In this document: positions 49,333-60,057 of the stretch, piece by piece
Numbering within the stretch: position 1 is the stretch's first letter
Layout: every line of letters starts with the position of its first letter
NCBI GenBank assembly: GCA_963971305.1
Contig: OZ020303.1
Location: forward strand, 39,730,106 to 39,794,105
Source of the DNA: Arcuatula senhousia
Lineage: Eukaryota > Mollusca > Bivalvia > Mytilida > Mytilidae
Length of the DNA: 64,000 bases
Direction of reading: 5' to 3'
The notes under the pieces: model-generated
Databases searched by the model: none
Told to the model about the DNA's origin: nothing
Seen by the model: the letters and a program-made list of their open reading frames with translations, nothing else
Program-made: the position numbers and the translations under genes

Positions 49333-51858
49333 CTAGTTCTAATTGTGATCGCAAGCGAGTCACATATATGTCCCCTCACGTACCCCTCTTTGTCAATATG
49401 TCTCTTGGCATTTGAGATCACTTAATATATCCAATATTCATCAAAATAAGAGTAAGTTTAATTTTGGCGGGAAACGGCGGCCATTTTCAAAATGGCCGAC
49501 TACAAATAAATTTAAATGTAAAAAATCAACTCGCAATACCACTATTACCTTATATACCAGTTTTCATAAAAATCAGAGTATTTTTAATTTTGGCGGGAAA
49601 CGGCGGCCATTTTGAACACGGCTGACGAAAAAAAAATTTTGGTGTAAAAAATCAATTCGCCATACCACTTTTACCTTGAATACCAATTTTCATCAAAATC
49701 TGAGTACTTTTAATTTTGGCGGGAAACGGCGGCCATTTTGGAAATGGCCGACGATGAAAAAAATTTTAATGTCAATAATCAACTCGCCATACCACTATTA
49801 CCTTATATACCAATTTTCATCAAAATCGGAGTAACTTTAAATTTTGGCGGGAAATGGCAGCCATTTTAAAATGGCCGACGATACAAAATTTTTGATGTCA
49901 AAAATGAAATCGGCATACCATTATAACCTTATATACCAGTTTTCATAAAAATCGGAATAACTTTAATTTTGGCGGGAAACGGCGGCCATTTTGAAAATGG
50001 CAGACAATGAAAAAAATTTAATGTCAAAAATCAACTCGCCATACCACTATTACCTTATATACCAATTTTCATCAAAATCGGAGTAATTTTAAATTTTGGC
50101 GGGAAAATGGCGGCCATCTTAGCCGCCATTTTGAAAATGGCCGCCAAAAAAAAATTTTCGATACCAAATATGAACTCGGCATACCACTATTACCTTGTTA
50201 ACCAATTTTCATTAAGAAATAACAAAGTTGAGAATTTTAACATTACTTTTACAAAATACAAAATACAAAGAAAGGTAACTCAATTTGACAAAAAAAATAA
50301 TTTTCGTTTTTTTGCAAAATTTTGAAAACGGTAAGTCCGATTTTCAAAATTTTTTTTTTAAGTGAAAGGTATTGAAAGTCTACACTTACCCCATAAAGGA
50401 ATTTGACGTACCCCTGCCGGATCAGAAATGCCAGGTAAAAATTCAACTTCGGTTTCGAGGAGCCATTTTGAGGCCCTTTTTTGACCTATAAGGGGTCGTT
50501 CGATTTCGACGAAAAATACAAAAAGCACAATCTCCCATTCCATACTCTTGATATATGAAGATTCAGCTTCCTACCTTAAAAGATGTCGAAAAAATGAGGT
50601 GGACAAGTTCACGGTCCAGAATACCGAGAAAAATAATAATAACTAGTTCTAATTGTGATCGCAAGCGAGTCACAAAAATGTCCCCTCACGTACCCCTCTT
50701 TGTCAATGTCTCTTAGCATTTGAGATAACTTATTATATCCAATTTTCATCAAAATAGGAGTAAGTTTAATTTTGGCGGGAAATGGCCAAAATTAAACTTA
50801 CTCCTATTTTGATGAAAATTTGATATAATAAGTTATCTCAAATACTAAGAGACGCTAAAAAAAATTTGATGTCAAAAATAAGTTCGCCATACCACTTTTA
50901 CCTTATATACCAATTTTCATCAAAATCAGAGTAACTTTGATTTTGGCGGGAAACGGCGGCCATTTTGAAAATGGCCGACGAAATAAAAATTTCAATGTCA
51001 AAAATCAACTCGCCATACCACTATTACTGTATATACCAATTTTCATCAAAATCAGAGTAACTTAAATTTTGGCGGGAAACGGTGGCCATTTTGAAAATGG
51101 CCGACGATAAAAAAATTTTGATGTCAAAAATCAACTCGCCATACCACTATTACCTTATATACCAATTTTCATCAAAATCGGAGTAAGTTTAATTTTTGGC
51201 GGGAAACGGCGGCCATTTTGAAAATGGCCAACGATAAAAAAAAATTGATGTTAAAAATCAACTCGCCATGCCACTATTACCTTATATACCAATTTTCATC
51301 AAAATCGGAGTAAGTTTAATTTTTGGCGGGAAAATGGCGGCCATTTTAGCCGCCATTTTTAAAATGGCCGCCAAAAATTTTTTTCGATACCAAAAATGAA
51401 CTCGGCATACCACTATTACCTTGTAAACCAATTTTCATTAAGAAATAACAAAGTTAAGAATTTTTACATTACTATTACAAAATATATTGTTCCAAGAAAG
51501 ATAACTCAATTTGACAAAAAAATTAAATTTCGATTTTTTGCAAAATTTTGAGAACCGTAAGTCCGATTTTCAAATTTTTTTTTGTAAATGAAAGGTATCG
51601 AAAGTCTACACTTACCCCATAAAGGAATTTGTGTTACCCCTGCCGGATCAGAAATGCCAGGTAAAATTCAACTTCGGTTTCGAGGAGCCATTTTGAGGCC
51701 CTTTTTTGACCTATAAGGGGTCGTTCGATTTCGACGAAAAATACAAAAAGCACAATCTCCCATTCCATACTCTTGATATATGAAGTTTCAGCTTCCTACC
51801 TTAAAAGATGTCGAAAAAATGAGGTGGACAAGTTCACGATCCAGAATACCGAGAAAAA
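49333..51858 (-). mobile_element. H1 elements, copies 4 and 5
   Basis: Copy 4 (49333-50636) has an extended set of the roughly 125-bp internal repeats. Copy 5 (50643-51858) contains a large inverted duplication near its left end. Both keep the CCTGCCGGATCAGAAATGCC block and the GGACAAGTTCACG right end. One of the longest AAT tracts in the window (51857-51885) follows copy 5. Confidence 0.78.
50708..50853. repeat. Inverted duplication, 68-bp arms, in H1 copy 5
   Basis: The left arm, 50708-50775, begins GTCTCTTAGCATTTGAG. The right arm, 50786-50853, is its reverse complement with about two mismatches. They are separated by CGGGAAATGG. The left arm is ordinary H1 sequence and the right arm replaces what other H1 copies have, so a fold-back copying event is likely. 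Confidence 0.9.
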
Positions 51859-51885
51859 TAATAATAATAATAATAATAATAATAA

Positions 51886-52332
51886 CTAGCTATAATTTGT
51901 GTTGGGATGCCAACACACAAGTCGCCCAAAATCGCCTTGGATACTTTTTCTTCCCATTCAGTGCAATAAAATATGTATAGAAATAAAATTTCATTGAAAT
52001 CGGACAAAGTTCACATTTCTAAGGGGGGCGGGTGTAGTAAAATGGCCGCCATTTTGGAACCGGAAGTCGGATTTCAAATCTGGTCGCAGATATGAATTCA
52101 GCATACCCGTTTTACCCAGATGACCAATTTTCAAGACGATCCGATGAAAAAAAATTTTCCGCCCACTTTTTCCGACGGCCGCCATTTTGAAACGGCGGCC
52201 ATCTTGAAAATTTCAAAACTTGATTACACGCCTTTGAGTGACCCACTATCCAATCCAACAAGTGTTATTCAATTTCCTTGAACCATTTTCTTGTATTAGG
52301 GAGGACAACTTTACGATAAAGAATCAGAAGAA
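51886..52332 (-). mobile_element. H2 element, copy 8
   Basis: Same subtype as copy 7 (CTAGCTATAATTTGTG left end), with scattered differences. The right end is GGAGGACAACTTTACGATAA then AAGAATCAGAAG and AAT. Confidence 0.77.
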
Positions 52333-52348
52333 TAATAATAATAATAAT

Positions 52349-52462
52349 AAGAAACGGTGCAAAAACAATAAGTCTCCCAAACTTTGTTTTGGGCGACTTA
52401 ATAATAATAATAAGAAACCGAGCAAAAACAATATGTCCCCGACACTTCGTGTTCGGGGACAT
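52349..52462 (-). repeat. Two orphan hairpins
   Basis: The first (52349-52400) is the common AAGTCTCCCAAAC stem type. The second (52412-52462) is AAGAAACCGAGC with a stem ATGTCCCCGACAC against GTGTTCGGGGACAT, a new apex that is still paired. Its leader matches the H5 left end. Confidence 0.86.
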
Positions 52463-52473
52463 AATAATAATAA

Positions 52474-53815
52474 CTAGTTCTAATTGTGATCGCAAGCGAG
52501 TCACATACATGTCCCCTCACGTACCCCTCTTTGACAATATTTCTGGCTTTTGTGGGAACCCTGTTTAAGCAATGACGCCCTTATCATTCCATTGAAGCAC
52601 CCTTTTTACAAGCATTGGTAGCGTACTTGTAAACTATTGTAGTGACTAGCGAGCATAACTACCGCTCTCGTCCTCTACAATGGAGCCACTCTTCAATGAA
52701 ATGCTAAAAACGTTACGGAGAAGCTTTTGGTTGACATCCATATGAGATATTATTCTCCCTTAATCTCATATAGTCGAGAAGAGTCACACAGTCGCATCCT
52801 AAAGCTGTTGCATCGGACCATAAACAAAATTTGATGCTAAAAATGAACTCCCCATACCACAATTACCCTGTATATTAATTTTCATTAAAATCGGAATAAC
52901 TTTAATTTTGGCGGGAAATGGCGACCATTTTGAAAATGGCCGACGATAGAAAAATTTTGATGTCAAAAATCATCTCGCCATACCACTATTACCTTATATA
53001 CCAATTTTCGTCAAAATCGGAGTAACTTTACTTTTGGCGGGAAATGGCGGCCATTTTGAAAATGGCCGACGATAAAAAAAATTTTGATGTCAAAAATCAT
53101 CTCGCCATTCCACTATTACCTTATATACCAATTTTCGTCAAAATCGGAGTAACTTTAATTTTGGCGGGAAATGGCGGCCATTTTGAAAATGGCCGACGAT
53201 TAAAAAATGTTGATGTCAAAAATCATCTCGCCATACTATTAATACCTTATATACCAATTTTCATTAAAATCGGAGCAAGTTTAAATTTTGGCGGGAAATT
53301 TTAGCCGCCATTTTGAAAATGGCCGCCAAAAAATTTTTTCGATACCAAATATGAACTCGGCATACCACTATTACCTTGAAAACCAATTTTCATTAAGAAA
53401 TAACAAATTAAAAATTTTTACATTACTATTACAAAATACAAAATACAAAGAAAGATAACTCAATCTTACCAAAAAAATAAATTTCGATTTTTTGCAAAAT
53501 TTTGAAAACGGTAAGTCCGATTTTCAAAATTTTTTTTTTTAATGAAAGGTATTAAATGTCCGCACTTACCCTATAAAGGAATTTTTCCTAACCCTGCCGG
53601 ATCAGAAATGCCAGGAAAAATTCAACTTCGGTTTCGAGGAGCCATTTTGAGGCCCTTTTTTGACCTATAAGGGGTCGTTCGATTTCGACGAAAAATACAA
53701 AAAGCACAATTTCCCATTCCATACTCTTGATTTATGAAGTTTCAGCTTCCTACCTTAAAAGATGTTGAAAAAATGAGGTGGACAAGTTCACGGTCCAGAA
53801 TACCGAGAAAAATAA
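52474..53815 (-). mobile_element. H1 element, copy 6, with unrelated insert
   Basis: The left end matches other H1 units for about 65 bp. Unrelated sequence then runs from about 52541 to 52826, after which H1 subrepeats resume. The right part has the usual CCTGCCGGATCAG block and GGACAAGTTCACGGTCC end. Confidence 0.75.
52541..52826. other. Hairpin-rich insert in H1 copy 6
   Basis: About 285 bp unlike any other part of the window. It holds several local inverted repeats: ATATGAGAT...ATCTCATAT (about 52740-52771), TACAAG...CTTGTA near 52610-52635, and CATTCCATTGAAG against CTTCAATGAAATG (about 52590 and 52690). No terminal inverted repeats or target duplication were recognised. It could be an unrelated small mobile element or a remnant of longer H1 sequence. 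Confidence 0.5.
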
Positions 53816-53821
53816 TAATAA

Positions 53822-54561
53822 CTAGTTCTAATTGTGATCGCAAGCGAGTCACAAAAATGTCCCCTCACGTACCCCTCTTTGTCAATGTCTCTTGGCATTT
53901 GAGATAACTTAATTTATCCAATTTTCATCAAAATAGGAGTAAGTTTAATTTTGGCGGGAAACGTCGGCCATTTTTAAAATGGCAGACAATAAAATTTTTT
54001 CGATGTCAAAAATCAACTCACCATACATATATTACCTTATATACCAATTTTAGTTAAAATCTGAGTAAATTTAATTTTGGCGGGAAACGGCGGCCATTTT
54101 GAAAATGGCGGCCCCAAAAAAATTTCGATGTCTAAAATCAACTTGCCATACCACTATTACCTTATATTACCAATTTTCATTAAAATCGGAGTAATTTTAA
54201 TTTTGGCGGGAAATGGCGGCCATTTTGAAAATGGCGGCCAAAAAAAAAATTTCGATTCCAAAATTGAACTCGGCATACCACTATTACCTTGTAAACCAAT
54301 TTTCATCAAAATCAGAATAACTTTAATTTTGGCGGGAAACGGCGGCCATTTTGAAAATGGCCGACAATAAAAAAAATTTGATGTCAAAAATCAACTCGCC
54401 ATACCACAATTACCTTATATACCAAATTTCATTAAAATCGGAGTAATTTTAATTTTGGCGGGAAATGGCGGCCATTTTTAAAATGGCCGCCCAAAAAAAA
54501 ATTTCGATTTCAAAATTGAACTCGGCATACTTCTATTACCTTGTAAACCAATTTTCATTAA
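53822..54561 (-). mobile_element. H1 element, copy 7, truncated on the right
   Basis: The left end and subrepeats are normal up to CCAATTTTCATTAAG. There the other copies continue AAATAACAAAG but this one changes to GTGATAGGTACG. The CCTGCCGG block and right end are missing. This is the end of the repeat train. Confidence 0.82.
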
Positions 54562-55029
54562 GGTGATAGGTACGTAAATCAGCGCCCCTATCGGAAAACG
54601 GGAAAATGACGTCGTATTAGTAAGAGTTATCCCTCGTATCACAGAGGAAAAGATGTCCGCCGATGAACCAACGTGAATGATCAACGAAGGGAGTTGTTTT
54701 CTTTATACCCCAAAAAACGGATAACAAAAGTAAGCAACATAGAAATATCTTACTTAAATTGTCACAAAATGATGATCATACGCGAGTTCTGAAAAGTTTC
54801 TTACATGTCCTCATAAATGGGAGCTGGACCCGTGTGTTTTCACAGGATACAAAAAAAAAACATTTGCAAAAATACTCTGTTCGTGCATTGAAAGGGGTCT
54901 TTTGACACAAAACCTGTCACGCTTCCCTGCCGCTTATATTTAATTTAATAGCCTAAATTCCGTGAAAATGTTCGTGATCACACATTTATAAACAAAATTT
55001 TCATATTGAAATCGCGAGGCCCTGCATCA
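54562..55029. other. Unassigned intergenic sequence
   Basis: No repeat from this window, coding frame or RNA gene was recognised. It contains GAAAATGACGTCG and an A-run near 54850. Confidence 0.5.
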
Positions 55030-55756
55030 CACTAGGTAAACGCTGTCCGCGAGAGCAAAGATATTTCGCGTTTTCACTGTACGGATATTTCGGGTTATTG
55101 TTGACATTGGACACCAAAACTAATATCGGTGTTTATGTTAACTATATGAAGCATGAAATTGTATATGCTGCTCCTATTTCTTTGTTAAAGATGAATTTTC
55201 ATCTCCGTTCAGTTTTAATGATTTTGTTTGTACTTTATCGACAATATTTTTAATTTTTTAGCAGAGGTATGCATTTTAAATAATTTACGAGAATTTACCC
55301 TTTTTCCAAATATTTTTTTAATGAACGGAGATTCAAAACACTTCAAAAAGGGTTACTATTTATACAAAATACAATTACACCCCTTCTTCCTTATTATACA
55401 TCGTAGAAAATGCTCGTAACAGAGAACCTACTGTACTGATATTTCCTGTTCCGGTTTGCCTGTCAAATTCTTACTGTACTGTTATTTCTGTTAAACTGTA
55501 CTGATATTCTGTGTTCTTGAAAATATGAATCGTATATTAAAAAACAGACTTCGAGTCGCAAGATTGACTTACTTTCATATATACACGCAAGGCAATGTAA
55601 CTTGTAACATATACTATATCCTGTTTTCGGAAGAGTCGAGTTGGAGTATCCATAGCACGACTTGGTGCAACCCCTTGTTACACAATACAATCATATTACA
55701 GCCAGATAGCTATAGGCAAGACAAATAGTAACTATTCTAATAGCTTACCTTTGTTT

Positions 55757-56031
55757 GTCCCCCGCCGCAACGCAGAGCGGGGACATAGAAATGCCGGATG
55801 TCTGTCCGTTCGTGTGTGCGTGCGGGCGTGCGTCTGTCCGTTATAATTTTTTTCGTAAAAGTTTTCTCAGCAACTATTAATCATAAGCTTTTGATATTTG
55901 GTATGCAGTTTCAAGTAGGTGTCCCATATGATGAGATGCGTTTTCAGATCTGTCGCTCATCTACTTCCTGTTTAACGAGCCGACTTAGATTTTTCCCCAC
56001 TCAACGGGTGGGGGACTTAGAATCTGTTCTT
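55757..56031 (+). repeat. Hairpin-ended repeat nested in the CACTA-like element
   Basis: It begins with the hairpin GTCCCCCGC...GCGGGGAC (55757-55784) and a GTCTGTCCGTTCGTGTG run. It ends with CCCCACTCAACGGGTGGGGG, then ACTTAGAATCTGTTCTTG and T. The right end resembles the orphan hairpins in reverse orientation (GGGGGACTTA then ...TTCTTR before T). If so, it is the only plus-oriented relative in the window. Confidence 0.42.
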
Positions 56032-56414
56032 GTTTTGTAATGGGTATTGATACATTTGTTTTTAATTAAAGAACATTGCAATCTTATTTATACCCAAAAA
56101 CTACTGGATAATCGACATAATATTTTGGTATGTACTTTCTTCTCAACTCAATTACACGATTAATACTACAGTCACGTGCATAAACAAATAAAATGAAATT
56201 AATGTTCAAACCCCTTCATTCATAAGTCAAAAATTGTTCCCCCCTTAAGAATATTTCTTGATCTACCTTCATGTAATTCAACATTGTTTTATGGGGAATT
56301 CAATGTTATGGAATCTGCTTATGCAAATGCGCGACTTCGACTCAAGATGTAGCACATATTCCTCTAGTGTCGGTCCCTAATTTCAATAAATGTGTGGTAT
56401 AAACCCGTGCGTGA

Positions 56415-56680
56415 TAGGCCTGCACCAGCGCTAAGCTTCTCGTTGAAGTCCAGTTACTGAGCACTCGAAACCTGACGTCGGGTCAGGCTGCTTAATACAC
56501 AGAGCGACTGGGTTGTGTGCCTAAGGTGGTTGAGTGGGATAACCCTGTCCCAATGAATGCCGGAATTGTCAGGCTATAATGCGGAAACCCTGACAGCTAA
56601 CATAGTGGTACACAGTGAAGCCGGGGGAAAATGTCACATTCCTTGCACCTTGAAGAAAAATACTGAAGGACTGAATAAGA
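56415..56680. other. GC-richer structured segment of unknown type
   Basis: This stands out from its AT-rich surroundings. It contains the hairpin CCTGAC-GTCGG-GTCAGG and complementary GGGTT/AACCCTG stretches. It is not a tRNA or rRNA that I recognise and is not clearly coding. It could be part of an old retroelement. Confidence 0.3.
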
Positions 56681-58132
56681 GTAGGACCCATATGATCCCC
56701 TGCAGTAGGCTAAATTGCCAGATTCAACCCATTCCTCCTTTTTTCAGTGACAGTTAAAACTATATTCACCCATAGGTTTTGCGTCTCTACTTCATCATGA
56801 TTTGATGGAAATATGTGGAATAAGTGTACGCGACACAACTAACAATATAAACGGCAGTTTATGTTCACTTTATCACCCTTTTCATGTTTTTTTTCTCTGA
56901 TTGCCGAGTTGATTTCGTGCTGCTTGAGATTAAAGCCATAACTGTCTTACCTTATTGGTATGGAATAAAATATTTCTATCTGTGGTCTCAGTAACGCCAA
57001 AAGGGATTTATTAAATACTGGAGCTTAATTGTAAAAGAAGGCATTTTAACGTATTTTGGCACTTATTTAAGAATATCTTTAAAGGTGATACTTCTAGATT
57101 AGTTATTTCTTTTGATTTGGATTTAACATAACCCTTGATTTTCAAAGAGGGATCTGTTTTCTTCTTTTTAAAATATTTGAATAAGAATATGATACCCGAA
57201 ATAACAGTACAATGTTGATAGATTAATACACGAAGTAACAGTACAGAATGATTTCATGAACACAGAATAACAGTACAGTCAATATTTTAAGATTGCTGCA
57301 TTTCAGTTAATGATCTGTTAAATTAGTAATTTTATGAATCATAGCGACTAATGATTTTATTAACCTGCATTTACACTAGCTTTTCCCTCAAACCCGTATA
57401 TTTTTCATATGTAATTACTGTGTTTCCACCGTTTGTCTAGTAATTCTTTATTGGTTATTTTTCTTTTGTTTTATGCTGATTTTTTCAAAGATTAACTTAA
57501 TATGTCCAAGACAAATATTCAATGATTTAAATTTTTACAACAAACAGTACTAAAAAGGTAAAAACTCACGAAAATAACTAGTTTAATGAACCACCCATGG
57601 AAGTAGACCAGACAACATGAAATATCAGTACAGAAATCAAAGCGCTAAAGCGTTTAAAAGCAGAGCTAAATGTAAGCACTAAAATAAAGAACGATCTGTT
57701 TTCCAGCAAATGTTGTTCGTTTGCTCCGCCCACTTAAACATTTGTTATGAAATCCGTAATTTGGCTCAACCCACTTGAATAAATATATATGACGTATTGA
57801 TTAAATTAAAGGTAAAAGGTCAGCAACGCTTAAGTGTACATCAACTTTAGTGTATCGATATGTGAAATGTAGTCCACATTTATATCGTATTTATTATAGG
57901 GGTATAAAGATGTACCTCTTAGTTAAGATAACCTGTATAACATTAAATCATTGAAACAATAATTATACACGATGAATATTCTATAATGGATCCTCTGGTA
58001 GGAATATTGCCTGACCGATTTACCCTGTCTAGACGGAAAAAAAACGCGAAAGTCAGATAGCTATATAACTACATAGAGCTCTGCTCAAAAACGCGAAATA
58101 TCATTTCTCTCGTGGACAGCGTTTACCTAGTG

Positions 58133-59068
58133 TGTGCATGCCTTGATAAAAAAATAACAAACTGTCATGAGCGATCGTTTTTATTTTGATTTTGTCTTCT
58201 TATTTGCTGAGAAATAAAGGTTTAATTTTATCGCATATATCACAGTGATATTTAAGATATTGACTAACAGATAAATATACATCGTACATGATCGTTTTAT
58301 GGGTGTTTTCTATCACGTCCGCGCTAGTTCTAAAAATAGGGAATGGAAAAAGCACCTGCTAAATATATACCATATCTTGTTCATTTACTAAAAAAAGTGT
58401 GAAGGGTCGTTCGATTTTATTTTAAAAGTTTGTATTGCATACAAATATCTCTAGACTCGATGGATTAATATTAACATGGTTTAAATGGTTACATTTGATG
58501 AATTGCATGTATTTTTTTATAATGAAAAGTCTGCTTTTTTAAAACGTTAAATATGTACAAACTGTGATGTCCTTTGAGATATGGTTTAACCTAAAAGCTA
58601 ACTTAGATCCAGGAATGTGACCGAGCCAAACCACAGGGAAATATTGATATAGGACAGAAAGTCCATATGGCCAATCTAGAGACAGTCCATTGCCGTTGTT
58701 TTTACGATGCAAGATATTTAACCACGGAAATGATAATTTGATAGGAGAGGTTAGAAGATAACAGTTTGTCATTAGACTGTTGTCGGCCATTTTCTCAAAT
58801 TGTCAATAGGACATAACGTGACGGATGTGCTATATATGTAGCAAGCATGAACTGCTTACTCTTCCGAAGCACTAAAGTTCACGTTGCTGGTTGCGGTTTG
58901 TTTGCAATTTATTATGTATTTTTGTTGTTGTTGTGTGTAATTGATCTTGATGATGTCTACCGATTTTGTCTGCCTTTTTTAATTTGCGACATTCCATAGC
59001 GTCGATCTTTGGTTCACCTTTGATTCTTTCTTTGTTAGAATATATGAGGGGGTGGAAAGGGGGGTACC
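58133..59068. other. Intergenic sequence, nothing recognised
   Basis: AT-rich sequence without a convincing frame, RNA gene or repeat from this window. Confidence 0.5.
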
Positions 59069-59170
59069 TTTCTCCTTTCTCCCGCCCCTTGTCTCCTTTC
59101 TCCCGCCCCCTCTCTCCTTTCTCCCGCCCCCTCGCTCCTTTCTCCCACCCTTCTGCTTCCATCTCCCACC
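59069..59170. repeat. 21-bp minisatellite, about 4 units
   Basis: A pyrimidine-rich repeat CTCCTTTCTCCCGCCCC recurs every 21 bp and decays to CTCCCACCC at the right. Because 21 is a multiple of three, frames on both strands stay open, but these look like by-products of the repeat and not genes. Confidence 0.85.
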
Positions 59171-59502
59171 TTAACAATCGTCTTTCTTCAGATAAATCGA
59201 TTTTTATACAAATTTGAAATAATATATGACCATATATGGCATATATAGGTGAAATCATAGGTGACATAGGTCTTTATTGAAGAATATACTGATTTTACGC
59301 ATAATGCCTGCAACAGACTCGTACGCAAATTAATACAAAATGTTGGAATGTTGTCAATGGTGCATTGTACATGTGCATGCCCTAATGTCAAGAAACTCAT
59401 TGTTGATATGTATGGTCATTTATAAAGATCAAGAAAAATACATTTTCTATAAGACTGATATAGATCTGTTATTTTTGTTATGCTGTGTATCGATATTTCA
59501 AG

Positions 59503-59744
59503 GAGTAACCTCTCATCAGCAGTATTTGAATCAAACATTGGAAGATAGAAAACTAAAAGTACTCAAAACTAAAAAGTTCGAACAGGAGCGCCAAATCCAG
59601 GACCAAGGATATCGACCATCTGCAGTACAAGGAAAGAATCCTTGTGTTTTAAACAATTTTGAATTTAACAATGACAAAAATATTAGAAATCCATTGGTTA
59701 ATTCCTGTCAGACAAGTCTGACGACCAGGCTTCAAGCCTTGTGA
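59503..59744 (+). CDS. Possible terminal exon of an unidentified plus-strand gene
   Basis: After the candidate splice acceptor ATATTTCAAG (AG at 59501-59502) an open frame of about 80 codons runs to TGA at 59742-59744. The product is hydrophilic and starts like a charged helix (TSHQQYLNQTLEDRKLKV), then becomes Asn/Gln-rich. The frame upstream of the acceptor reads as hydrophobic noise, which fits an intron-exon border. No upstream exon was found in the unique sequence to the left, and no family is recognised. A chance open frame is quite possible. If real, the gene converges on the large minus-strand gene, whose stop is about 310 bp away. Confidence 0.28.
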
Positions 59745-60057
59745 TTAGACCAAGTTTTTTATTGTGTCATCTTTATTTTTCCCTGTCCTCATAAACACCT
59801 TACTTTACTTTAAGGTGACCTGGAAAATGTTTTAAGTACATGCTATATTGTTTAGAGGAGGGATTGTATCTTTCCGACATTGTTAGCATCCCTTCTTTTT
59901 AAATTTGTAGAAAATCGCCAAATACTTAGAGGAAACAGATGCCCACTGGCCAAATGTGAAGGCATAAAACAAGAAAACTTATGAACCTGTGTACATATAT
60001 CTGGCTTTGAATATTAGTCTAAGTTTTGCTATAAAATATATTAAAATAAGTACAGAA
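59745..60057. other. Spacer downstream of the NHL gene, probable 3' UTR
   Basis: No coding frame. On the minus strand an AATAAA-like hexamer (TTTATT on plus near 59776) lies about 280 nt after the stop of the large gene and could be its poly(A) signal. This is weak evidence in such AT-rich DNA. Confidence 0.35.

Larger units (their letters stand above)
55030..58132. mobile_element. Probable non-autonomous CACTA (EnSpm-like) DNA transposon
   Basis: The ends are 45-bp inverted repeats beginning CACTAGGTAAACGCTGTCC at 55030-55074 and 58088-58132, 42 of 45 positions matching. Inside each end are several copies of a subterminal motif, ACTGTACTG followed by A/T-TATTTC. Copies lie near 55076, 55430, 55470 and 55496 on the left and, inverted, near 57200, 57232, 57264 and 57618 on the right. 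A CACTA start plus inverted subterminal repeats is the known plan of this superfamily. No transposase frame lies in the 3.1 kb. The 3-bp flanks (TCA and TGT) do not match, so the copy is old or the family assignment is wrong. Confidence 0.55.

Noticed and set aside
17399..54561. A true integron cassette array
   Set aside because: Head-to-tail units with a bulged hairpin at each junction resemble attC cassettes, but there is no integrase, no coding cassette and no attC core site. The likeness is kept only as an analogy.
1..54561. Hammerhead ribozyme (retrozyme-type) satellite
   Set aside because: Retrozymes occur in bivalves, so I looked for a CTGATGA...GAAA core in the unit bodies on the plus strand and did not see one.
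58872..59267. 131-residue minus-strand frame with GREKGER repeats
   Set aside because: The repeats are the translation of the 21-bp minisatellite; both strands stay open there for the same reason.
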